Origin: Macrocystis pyrifera
Lineage: Eukaryota > Sar > Phaeophyceae > Laminariales > Laminariaceae
NCBI GenBank assembly: GCA_031763025.1
Contig: JASSKH010000035.1
Location: forward strand, 2,826,320-2,890,319
DNA: 64,000 nucleotides
Reading direction: 5' to 3'
The translations under genes and the position numbers were made by a program. Below, piece by piece: positions 23,001-32,707 of the stretch; the first letter of the stretch is position 1; each line of letters starts with the position of its first letter. The notes beneath the pieces are model-generated. The model saw only the letters and a program-made list of their open reading frames with translations. It made no database searches and was not told where the DNA came from.

Positions 23001-24007
23001 CTGGGTGTGCTGTAACATTTTGCGACACTTTCGACGGCAACGATCACAGAATTATAGTACAGGTCTCGCTGCTCGCACGACACCGGCGTACGCCCCGTTC
23101 GCCTGGACCCAGGTGTGTCGCGGGACAACCGACCCCAACCCCCACTCTCCTAGGAGTAGCCGTAGTGCCCGGGGACAGGGCAAGGCACGCCCAGCACGCA
23201 TACCAAAGAGGCACATACTGTACGGTGCGCATATCCATCCCAAAGGTGTCATAATCTTGTAAATACGTGCCACGAACATAATTCCGGAAACAGCTTGGTA
23301 TGATAGTTGAAAAACGGCGACCGTTAAGAAGAAACAAATACGCGGCAGAACTTTAAAGCAAAACAAAGCAGTATCTGGTCTGTCTCACCCATCTTGCGCT
23401 TCAAGGAGGCTGCCTCCCGCGCCCACAACGCCGCGGCTCCGAGGCCTGGCGGCGCGGGCAGCGGGGCCGTGAGTCCTTCCCTCTCTTCTTCTTGATCCGC
23501 CGCCGATCCTGCTTCCTGGCGGCCCTCTCCGGCAGCAGCGTAAGCGTCGTCCGAGGCTTGATCAGCTCGTTCCGGCTGCGCGGGGTCTTCCTCCTTGGCC
23601 AGCACGGCGTCCTTGTTTAGAAGGTGCTTTTCGCCAAGCCTCGCCAAGACATTATCACGAGCGGGAATCGTTGGCCCCTGGTACTCTGGAAGCGCCAACA
23701 CATCGTGGTTCTGCTGGATGCTGAGCGGTATGCCGTGCAGGAGGGAGTCGAGCGCGGCCATGTGGCATTCCTTGGCGGGCCCGTCCATCATCACCTTTTT
23801 TCGGGCAGACGCGAGCAAGAAAAAGGCCGGATAGGTAGCGGGGGGGGTGGGGATGCGGGGCCGATAACAGGGTTGGTGGTGGTGATGGTTGTTGTCGTCA
23901 GTGATGGTAGGGGTGGAGGGCTGCGTCGAGCGGGCTTTGTTGCCTACCATACCAAGCGCATTAAACGATGCAGAACGGAGAGAGGGGCTGACGAGGGGGA
24001 GAGACAC
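20043..24007 (-). CDS. Unrecognised protein with duplicated WPxDVPWxKGK domain (5 exons)
   Basis: Exons (minus strand): E1 about 24007-23389 (an alternative start MMDGPAK is at 23791), E2 22776-22558, E3 22229-22067, E4 21756-21630, E5 about 21050-20043, stop 20045-20043. Junctions are GT-AG and E3/E4/E5 join in compatible phases. Domain 1 (E2): NKELAILIRDVIG, then KYG, then RPTCWPADVPWLKGKSIS. Domain 2 (E3+E4): KKELSALIRSKLG, then QYG, then RPLFWPQDVPWVKGKPLS. The same order appears twice, and in domain 2 it is split by an intron. E5 is acidic and Ser/Gly-rich. Two frame breaks: domain 1 changes frame at about 22610-22622 (one GC unit short in CGCGCG), and E5 changes frame in a 15-C run at 20420-20434. 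A nuclear regulatory or adaptor role is a guess from composition. Function unknown. Confidence 0.65.
21110..21130. repeat. Poly-G run (21) in intron
   Basis: Pure G(21) on the plus strand, just upstream of the inferred last exon of the minus-strand gene. It makes the exact acceptor of that exon hard to place. Confidence 0.95.
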
Positions 24008-24348
24008 ACCAAACGACGAGGGATTAAACCAAGGTGTTTTAAATGCTGCAGCCGAACACCAACGCTGACCCTCGGGGTAATCCTACTTTCACCATGATTT
24101 CTTCGACCCATGGGTTTCCGCTTCATAATGCTGTTACTCGTGGTTCGCAGCGGCGAGTCTGGGCGCGTTTGCGGCTCAAAGTGTTTGCCGTTTCGCACCA
24201 AGTTAGGTATTTCGGACCAGACGCCTCATGACCCACCCATGATGGCGAACCAGGACATTCGTGCGGGCTGGCTCGTATGGGAATGTCACGAAGAAAGAGC
24301 GCAGCTGACGGCAGACGCGCAGATCAGCACCCTCCCGCCTCTAGGGCT

Positions 24349-24480
24349 GTGAGTCGGTAGCATTTCACGACTAAGAACGAGTCGCCGGTCGGCGAAGCCG
24401 ACTAGCTGACTTTAGCCGGTAAGCCGGCTGGCGCCAGCCGACCTGCCGACTAAAGTCAGGCCACAAAAACCTCGATTCAC
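24349..24480. repeat. AGTCGG-rich hairpin region, left member
   Basis: Begins GGCTGTGAGTCGG and contains a strong hairpin at about 24401-24464, whose arms CTGACTTTAG(C/T)CGG and CCGxCTAAAGTCAG surround GCCGGCTGGCGCCAGCCG. The sequence GGGCTGTGAGTCGG recurs inverted at about 27964-27977, with many AGTCG/CGACT words inside (27875-27965). These two regions may be the ends and subterminal repeats of a ~3.6-kb element enclosing the 24830-27414 element. No target duplication was found. Confidence 0.5.
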
Positions 24481-24624
24481 GTACGTTTACACACACAAAA
24501 ACAAAAAAAGGTTCAGCTTACACGCGAAAAGTAAGAAAAATGAGCAGCACAATAAATGTACCACGTAGATCCACCCCAGACTACAGTAGAGGACCCCGTG
24601 ACAGCAATAGTTTCAGTCGCATTA

Positions 24625-24729
24625 TTACGGGGCACCATAGTAAATAGGACCTACGGTACCTACAAAAACCGATATATTTCCCGATTTTTACTAACAATAT
24701 TTGGTCCTATTTACTATGGCCCCCCGTAA
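24625..24729. mobile_element. MITE family TTACGGGGG, copy 4
   Basis: TTACGGGGCACCATAGTAAAT at the left and its near complement ending in CCCCCGTAA at the right, flanked by TA on both sides. It sits just outside the left arm of the large inverted-repeat element. Confidence 0.9.
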
Positions 24730-25939
24730 TATTACCTGACCGGGATACGAGCATAACGACGACTTCATTACGAAGCGAGCGGTGCATAAATTATCCCCAG
24801 AACAAAAGGTCATGAACCCCTCCGTGATGTTATTATAATATGGAAATTAGCCAAAAGTAGGTATACCTACGCCTTTTCGGCCATTAAAAGGTACACTGCG
24901 CATTGTACCCCGGAAAAAGCTTCCTGGCGCCGCCTGATATTTGGCATGCGCTCCATCGTACCGACGAATGGCTGAAAATGCCAAGGTACACCTATATCAG
25001 CTATTCAACTTCCGTGTCACCTACTTTTGGCTTCAATTGTACCTATAAATGGCTCCAACGATCACTTTTTCGCTGCTGAAATATAGACAGTCGGCCATAC
25101 CAGATGCCGGGATTGTCAACCAGCTGACCGTGCCTGTCGACACACAAACGCCCGAAAAGACCGCGGAAACAGCACGAACGTAGGTGACGCCGGAGACACC
25201 ACAGGTCACCGATTCTTCTGAACTTCAGACCAATCCACGTATCCGAAGTTCTGTTGTATTTATTCGAGAAGCTCAGCTTGTCTCGTGTTCCTATGGTGCC
25301 CTAGTGGCGGCACGCTTGTCTAGTATAATACTATGAATAGAAGAGTCTACTGATAGTTAGTGCGTGAATTGCCCTATTGTTGATTGACGCCTTTTACTTC
25401 CGCCGCCACGCCTCATCATGCGGTAGCTCACGCAAACACTGACCCATCACCACGTGCACTCATCGTTTACCCATACCATCACATCTGGTGTCGGCACCGC
25501 CGCCACGCTGGACGTGCTCATTACAGATGATGCCCGTTAACGTCATTATGCTCGACTAGAGGTATGTTGTCTTGCTACTAATGGTTAGGGCTACCACGCC
25601 CTGCCCATACAGCGGTACAAACACAATGCGAATAGTATCACCATGACAAAGCTCGGAGGCCTTGCAACGCCCGGCCCCCCCTATGGTTTAGCTGCTCGCT
25701 ATCTCCCGCGCCGAGCCAGCCAGCTATTAACAGCCAACACCACCACGAAGGCACTCTTCTCGCCAATACAGAGGGGCGGCCAACCGCAATCTGCCCAGCC
25801 CCCATCTAGCCCGCAATCATCATCATCGCGTCTTTACTCACCGACGTTTGCTATGCATTGTTGCTCCGGACCGCGCCAACGGTTGTCACTCAGACTCCCT
25901 TAACCGTATGCTAATCTTGGCAAGCTGTGTGTGATACTA

Positions 25940-26046
25940 TTACGGGGGGCCATATTAAGTAAGACCTACGGTAAACACAAAAACCTATATATTTTCGCCA
26001 TGTTTACGAACAATATTTGGTCCTATTTACTATGGTTCCCCCGTAA
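25940..26046. mobile_element. MITE family TTACGGGGG, copy 5 (inside the 2.6-kb element)
   Basis: TTACGGGGGGCCATATTAAG left end and CTATGGTTCCCCCGTAA right end. TA flanks the left side and a mutated TG the right. It lies in the central segment of the long-inverted-repeat element. Confidence 0.9.
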
Positions 26047-26298
26047 TGGCACTCTGTACACGTAAATACAAAAAAAGTCCTACTCTGCACGGACGTATTC
26101 ATGCATGCATATAAAAACTAAAGGCACGTACCGGGGGGGAGAAGGGACGACACCTGTGACCACGGCTTGTCCAGAAGATCGTCGAGGGTAAAACCTCCTA
26201 CGAGTGGGCTGGAAAGTAAAAGTGATGAACAAAAAAAAAAAAAAAAAAAAAACATACTGTACTATGTGTATTGTAATTTTTCAGTACAACGGCCATGT

Positions 26299-26682
26299 AT
26301 ACTCTTCGTCGTTACTGCCTGTGTTCTTCAGCACCGCGATCGTGCTTATGCGGTGACTTTCGACTCGTGCCAACTATAGACAAGCCACGTAAGTTTCCTC
26401 TCTTCTTCGCGGCTAAATGGCACATGCGTTTTTCATGTGTTTTAGTTCTGGTTGTTTCGGCCTGTGTCTCGCGCGAGTTCGCAAGGTACGCTCGGCGCGG
26501 CGTGCTGTCCTATTGCCGGCAGGCCGCGAGCGTATTCAGAGCACACCGCGTACTGATGGAGGCCCGTGGTCACACTTCTGACAAATTTCGTTTGGGCCAC
26601 ATGCGTTTAATGGCTGTATATGTATCGTGTGACGACATAATCGCGGTGCTGAGAAACACAGGCAGTAACGACGAAAAGTAGG
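26299..26682. mobile_element. Nested ~380-bp inverted-repeat element
   Basis: The left end CTCTTCGTCGTTACTGCCTG, continuing TTCAGCACCGCGAT, is matched in inverse at 26635-26680 (ATCGCGGTGCTGA, then CAGGCAGTAACGACGAAAAG), giving inverted repeats of about 45 bp. TA dinucleotides adjoin both ends. The 128-codon open frame at 26295-26681 exactly spans the element, has no recognisable domain and is probably fortuitous. Confidence 0.75.
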
Positions 26683-26781
26683 CTTGGCGTAGGCTGCTGC
26701 ATGATGAGGCGTGGCGGCGGAAGTAAAAGACGTCAATCAATAATAGGGCAATTCACACACTAATTAGAATAGACTCTTCTA

Positions 26782-26890
26782 TTACGGGGGTCCATAGTTA
26801 ACGGGACCAAATTTTGTCAGTAAAAAAAAATAGGTAAATATATAGGTTTTTATGTATACCATAGGTCCTATTAACTATGGACCCCCGTAA
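26782..26890. mobile_element. MITE family TTACGGGGG, copy 6 (inside the right arm)
   Basis: TTACGGGGGTCCATAGTTAAC left end and CTATGGACCCCCGTAA right end, with TA on the left. It interrupts the right arm of the 2.6-kb element. The left arm lacks it and shows only a short AT-rich sequence at the corresponding place (about 25320-25345), so it inserted after the two arms separated. Confidence 0.9.
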
Positions 26891-27414
26891 ATAGTATTAT
26901 ATTACACAAGTGTGCCGCCACTAGCTCTGTTAAGAACACCATAAGACACCATAAGAACACGAGACAAGCTGAGCTTCTCGAATAAATACAACAGAACTTC
27001 GGATACGTGGATTGGTCTGAAGTTCAGAAGAATCGGTGACCTGTGGTGTCTCCGGCGTCACCTACGTCTGTGCTGTTTCCGCAGTCTTTTCGGGCGTTTG
27101 TGTCGACAGGCAAGGTCAGCTGGTTGACAGTCCCGGCATCTGGTATGGCCGACTGTCTATATTTCAGCAGCGAAAAAGTGATCGTTGGAGCCATTTATAG
27201 GTACAATTGAAGCCGAAAGTAGGTGACACGGAAGTTGAATAGCTGATAATAGGTGTACCTTGGCATTTTCAGCCATTCGTCGGTACGATGGAGCGCATGC
27301 CAAATATCAGGCGGCGCCAGGAAGCTTTTTCCGGGGTACAATGCGCAGTGTACCTATTAATGGCCGAAAAGGCGTAGGTATACCTATTTTTGGCTAATTT
27401 CGATATTATATTAA

Positions 27415-28505
27415 TCTCTCCCAACCTTGCGCGAAACGCGCGCGTCGATGACGATGGCCAGCCTTAAACCATCTATCATACAATATCATAAGAATGACAA
27501 AGCGTTCTAGCAAAAAAAAACAGAGACATATCATATTGAGGGAGGAAGCTGCTCGATGGACCCACAACTACAACACGGCATAGACTCAGACGATTCGTCG
27601 GACGCCAGCTCTAGCATACTGCCCCCCCTTTCCTTGCCCACCCGCCAATCGAAAAAAAAGACGCCGCCATTCAATGCTTTGTTTTCAAAAGGTGTACTGG
27701 TTGGTAACGTTGGTATCGAGAGAGAGATGGCCTAAGCGTGTGTGTGCATATGGATCTCCTGCCGCGCGCTGCAGTACCGCAGGGAATGTGAGGGCATCCG
27801 CAGTCCGTCCGCAGCAATTCAAGGCAAAAAAAAAACTGTATCCCGCATAAACAAACGCCTTCCTAGAGTTAGGGAGACTCTCAATAAGTCGGAAAGTCGG
27901 CACCTCCGTTTCACGACTGACTATTAGTCCGACTAGTAACAAGTCGACGACTTAAGTCGTGCCGACTCACAGCCCCACCCGCCGCAGAGCCAGTCCCCCC
28001 TGTGCAAGGAGACAAACTTGCGGGGTCCTGGGGGGCTCACGCGTGGGTGCTGCGGAACCGGGTGTGGTACAACAGTGCGACTCCCCCGCGCCCGCAATGA
28101 AACATCGCACCAGGGCTTGTTTCGCCCGGGAAGATGCCGGCCACAATGGAAACAATGGAACAATGGCCGTTCGTGTGAGCGGCGTGATACTTCACACCAG
28201 GAACCCGATCCCACGGCGGTACACAATACATGAGAAAGCGCGAAAACTATCGAGGCGTGAAAGGTAGAGGGAAGGGGGAGGGGAGCCCTGATTTGAGGCA
28301 CCACGATACGAGTTCCGACGAACGAACAAGAACAGGTAGAACTGACGGCTGACGCAACAACAGGCAAAAAGGAAAAGTTGTTCTTGTCCTCACACTAAGT
28401 CATGAAGAAAAAACTACGCCGTGGTCACAAGGTGGGCTCCTACAACTGTGCGCATACCTCCGGCGCCGGCGGCACGCTCGCTCGGGTTTTCGACGATATG
28501 TCGAT
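27415..28505. other. Intergenic with AGTCGG-rich segment
   Basis: This contains the right-hand AGTCG/CGACT-rich segment (about 27875-27977). Frames on both strands at 27933-28367 overlap, have low GC-skewed complexity and resemble no family. No gene is supported. Confidence 0.4.
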
Positions 28506-29099
28506 TTATTCTTTGGTTCTTCCTACCTTCGCGATCGCGGCGTCTTGGCTGTTGACGACAGTTTCGATCTTGGTGCCGCCCTCGCCAAGAAAGGCGGTGA
28601 ACAGGTCCAAACCGTACACTGCCTGGGCCTCGGCGTGCAGGTCATGCAGCTTGCGAAATAGAAGCTGGGGATTGGGCGCGCCCTCCTGTATCGGGTGGGG
28701 ACGCGGGGGGAAGGAGGAGGAGAAGTCCGAGGAGGAGCAGTGGAAGGAAGAAGAAGAGGAGGACGACGGCGAGGAGAAGGATGACGAAGAAGAGGAGCCG
28801 GGGGGGAGAGGATCAGGAAACATAGAAGGAGAGGAGGAGGAGGAGGAGGAGGAGGAGGAGAAGGGGGGGGGGGGGGGATGAGGAAAAGAGGCAACGGTGG
28901 AGGGTTATGTTCTCATGGCAGCGAGGAGACAGCACAGTAGAGCTTTGGAAGTGGGGGGGGTGGCTACTCGTAGCCCGCCGTTTGTCTCTTCTCGTCTCGG
29001 CACGCTGTCGTATTACCGTTGGCTCTAGTCATTGGTCGGTCGGTAGTTCACCCGGTAGTTCCTAATTAGACAGCACCTTCATACCTTTGGCGTCGCCAT
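28506..29099 (-). CDS. Possible two-exon small protein (64 aa), function unknown
   Basis: The stronger part is the exon 28685-28506, preceded on the minus strand by a very long polypyrimidine tract and a TACAG acceptor. It encodes 59 residues, EGAPNPQLLFRKLHDLHAE..., through YGLDLFTAFLGEGGTKIE to a TAA stop. It reads like a real C-terminal exon: balanced composition and a predicted amphipathic helix RKLHDLHAEAQAVYGLDLF. The nearest upstream candidate is ATG 29099, encoding MATPK, followed by a GTATGA donor in matching phase 0. That would make a 64-residue protein with a ~400-bp intron. A different, more distant first exon is equally possible. The family is not recognised. Confidence 0.4.
28690..28880. 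repeat. (GGA)n polypurine tract
   Basis: About 190 bp of almost pure purine on the plus strand (GAGGAGGAGGAA-type), ending in a G(13-15) run. As mirror-repeat polypurine it could form triplex DNA, and on the minus strand it is the polypyrimidine tract before the 28685 acceptor. The apparent Glu-rich plus-strand frame is an artefact of it. Confidence 0.9.
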
Positions 29100-29351
29100 C
29101 GGTAGGATACGACTTCCACTTTCACTTCGTATTCAAACGTTTCAGATACAGAAACTCTTGGGCGTGCTCGCCTTTACCTTCGCAAGTTTCATTTACAGAA
29201 ACCCTCGGGCGTGCGTGCGTACCACATAACACGTCTCCGTTCGTCCCCACTAACTGGATCGGAGATTAGATAGGCACGTACAGCGGTAAACGGAGATCTA
29301 TCAACAAAGGCCTCCCAAAGATCCCACCGTTCCGAGGGGGGGGGGGGGGGG

Positions 29352-29490
29352 ACGTTACAAAGGGTAAAATTCGGTAAAAATGGAATATAGACGAGGCGTG
29401 CTACGCAGCTTGCAAAGTGAAGTTGAGTATCAACTAATTAATCAATCGAACTCACAGCTGACGTATTTCAAAATTCATAAAAAAAAGGGT
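29352..29490. repeat. Single arm of a foldback repeat also found at 43.4 kb
   Basis: Matches one arm of the foldback at 43379-43605. Shared blocks are AAAATGGAATATAGACGAG, ACGCAGCTTGCAAAG and TCGAACTCACAGCTGACGTA. A poly-G(16) run (29336-29351) immediately precedes it. Confidence 0.75.
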
Positions 29491-32400
29491 TTACCCTGAC
29501 GCTCTCTCTATATGGATATATAATATTAATAGTAGTTATGTTGATGTTATGCCCAGTAGCTCAGTAGTTAACACCTTCACATAAACAATAACCCTCCAAC
29601 CTCCGCTGGTCCGGCACCGTCGGGATGGACAAGGCACCCGCAAAAAAAAACCACTCGATACCTTTCCTGCGAACCGCACAGGTTCTTGAAAATCAATCAC
29701 AACCGGTCATGTATATCCCTCTCATAGTACTTACCAGGCACGTGTATCCTGGTATATCAACGTCATGGAAAACTCTACACGTAATCAACTGGATTTCAAG
29801 TTCCGAAAGCCCGGGGGCGCGTGTCATACTCTGTAGCCTATAACGGACTGGATTCGCGCTCGTACGCACGATGTATGTGGACACGTGAACCTGGTACTGG
29901 TAGATTATGATAGGACTACCTGTACGATATTACAATTCTAATACCGGCATTTATTTGCATTATCGCATCGGTAGTCTAGGGATGGATACCAGGTTCAATG
30001 TTGTACATATCTACCGGCAGACATCTCTTGCGGAACAGCGAGAAAATGTCGGATGGATACAAACCTGCTATATATATTTTGTGCCGGGAGGGTACGTTGG
30101 TTGGTTGCGGCACATTGATCCAGCTTCTACAGTACCTACCGCCCTGCTGCTGCCTTGCTGTCCGCACACAGCAGTCGTAAAATTTCCGGTTCGGCATACT
30201 GGCGGCAACACGGGTAGGGTAAGTACGACACCTGGGCCACAACACTACCAACACACGAGGATGCTAGGAGACTGCAAGTACAACCTCAAAAACTGACCCA
30301 GCACAGCAGCAGCGGCAGGCTGACAGTCTCGATGAACACGCCGCTTGAGCGCTTGAGGGGGTGTCGATGTGTCGATGGAATCTGCTGATTCCCAGCTCCA
30401 ACCCAACAGACCGGTGTTCCGTTAGCTTCATTAAAAATTTCGAGCGCGAGCTGCAGAGGACCACAGGACCACACAACTACCGCCGTACGGATGACAAAAC
30501 ATCCCGAGGGTCACACCCCAACAAATAACATCCCAGGGTACCGTATTTAGTAAACATCCCTGGGTATTACAAAATCAAGTCACAATATGAGGTGCAGAGG
30601 CGAGGCGGGCGGTGAAGGGAAACTCGCCAAAAAAGGGCGCGGTGTATGATTGCTTTCCGAGGGTACCAGCATCTGAACTAGCACGTTACCTGTAGAGCTG
30701 GGGGCATTACGCAGGTATGCTACAGTTATGCACCTGGTATGTATCAACACATACGTACGAACGCGAATATTTTCGAGCTGACGTCAGACAAAGCGCCGAG
30801 GATAACAGCAACTCTATTTTGAGTTTTATCAAGTACAGAATATTTTTACACGAAAGTTATCAACAGGTTTGCAGCTCCAAAGTCTGAGTACTTTAAGTGA
30901 GTTTGTCGTTCAAAGTCTAGACCTCATACGAGCACTTTAGGTCAGTGCTGTCACACGCCCACATACGCAATGCCGCTGCTAATTCTCACGTAAACCCGTA
31001 CAAGAGCTGCTACAGCTAGCTCTATCAATAGATCGGCCAAGCGAGGTAGAACTAAAACGGCGCTGCTATATGAGTAAAGAGCAAATTTTCGCGGCGGTGG
31101 AGACGTGAAGACGGTATACATGGCGTACAACCGGTGGAGTTAGCAGTGGGTAGAGCTTACCGCTGCTTCTTCCGCTGTCGACACGAAGTCGTCCACATCC
31201 CCTCTCCTGCTACGGGGGTAGGCTTATCCAATTGCAACCATTGCAATCCAGGGTACGAAAATAGGAACGCTGCTGTACTCGTGGCCGGCGCCACCACGCT
31301 CCGCCAAGAAACAGCCTCCGTCGACGCGGCGGTGTTGAAAACGGTGCCTATTGTTTTCTTCCAGTGAGGGTACTCATGCTACTGCTGTTTTACTGCCTGT
31401 GCCGCCTGCTTGTACCAGGTATTGCTGATGACGCGTTTGTTGCAGTGCAATTTTTACGGAGCGAATCTCAAGCCACGAAAGTTCGGCGGCAAACGCACGC
31501 GGCTAATCGTAGTATAAGCCCGCCCAAACAAACTGGAAGAAAAAGAAAAACGAACCTCTCGCGAAATCGCGTTGCCTGGTGCGAACTGGTGCGAACTGAA
31601 CCCCGTTCGCTCAGAAACACCACAAGAATGTTCGTGGGATGACGACAGCGTACTACGCAATGGGTTAATACACGCTTGTGAATCTCCGACAAGGGCGCTA
31701 CGTAGCAAGTCTCACCGATGTCTGACTGACACCTCTGACACCGCAAGTGCCATGGTCAAAAGCCACGTCCAAGGCTGATCCTATAATCGAGAATATTGAG
31801 TCCCAACCGCTATCGCACGGGCGACCGAGTGACCGAGCGCCCAAGTCCTCTCAAATGAGATACAACCTACTGAAGACGTACGCTCAGCTACTCTACATCG
31901 TCGCTACAAGATGGCTGGAATATTTTCTCAGGGAACAATCGAAGAAACGCACGCGTGCTCTCGGCGTAGACTGCCCATGTTGAAGTGTTGAAGTAGATTT
32001 TCCGACACGAAAAAATGAGGTCTGGTAGGCGGAGGCTCAACTATAAACGGTGGAAGGCATAGTTACCTTATGGATCGCCCTGGTGGTCGTTCTTGTGAGG
32101 GGCAACGTGGCTCCACGGGAAGCCGAAGCCTCGAGTATTTCTTCCTTCTTCATCTCGATCCGAACTGCCTGCTGCAGTGAACGGCCCCTCATTCCATAGG
32201 GAAACTCTGTCCCCTAAAAAATGCCGCCTGCCAACTTATATAAAACCTCCCGAAAACAGGTTGCCCACTACCTGACCGACTCTAAGGTTCCCACCGACCC
32301 TCTCACCGACCCCTCACGGTGTGATGGCCTCCAAACGCTATCAAATCTCCGCTTCCTGGCGACTCTCTCGACCCCTCGGAAGTTCGAGCAAAGGCAGCGC

Positions 32401-32707
32401 TGGACGAACGTGATGAGAAGTCCATTATCAGGGTGGGTTATGGTTCGACCGCATTTGACACCCGGAATGTTTCTTTTTTTGTTTCTCACATTTTTTATGA
32501 TGCATCAACAAGCATCATGCATGAAGCAGACACCATCCAACCACCATCGCAGATCGCATACGTAGTCATGGTTATATCTTTCATACGTATATGCATATAC
32601 CTACAGCAGTAGATTTGTATACATCAGAGTTTGAAGTTTGAGTATGTACGAGTATTTGACACTTGCTGGTTCGGAGCCTTGACGTGCCGCTCGATGCTAC
32701 TGGCGTG
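29491..32707. other. Gene-poor intergenic region upstream of TAF9
   Basis: No supported gene. It holds four of the 22 TACCAGGT/ACCTGGTA 8-mers (29889, 29987, 30732, 31413). An A-box-like phrase TAGCTCAGTAGTTAACACC at about 29553 resembles the tRNA-like head at 51.7 kb but lacks a B box. Short frames at 31134-31642 and 32221-32565 have no recognisable domain. The right end should contain the TAF9 promoter. Confidence 0.4.

Larger units (their letters stand above)
24830..27414. mobile_element. 2.6-kb element with ~590-bp terminal inverted repeats
   Basis: The left arm (24830-25420) and right arm (26700-27414) are inverted copies over about 590 bp. The right arm is longer only because MITE copy 6 (26782-26890) is inserted in it. 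The tips read TTA(T/A)TATAATAT(G/C)GAAATTAGCCAAAA, followed by AGGTATACCTA; the inner edges read CGCCTCATCATG. The ~1.3-kb centre holds MITE copy 5 and a nested ~380-bp inverted-repeat element. No transposase is visible, so it is non-autonomous. The very long arms resemble Mutator-like or foldback elements, but the superfamily is not established. No clear target duplication was found at the AT-rich tips. Confidence 0.85.

Noticed and set aside
26295..26681. Transposase gene of the 2.6-kb element
   Set aside because: The 128-codon frame coincides with a nested inverted-repeat element, includes its inverted ends and has no catalytic motif.
28402..28881. 159-aa Glu-rich plus-strand protein
   Set aside because: It is a translation of the (GGA)n polypurine tract and of the complement of the minus-strand exon.
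29545..29640. A second tRNA-derived SINE copy
   Set aside because: Only the A-box region (TAGCTCAGTAGTTAACACC) is similar; no B box or further similarity was found.
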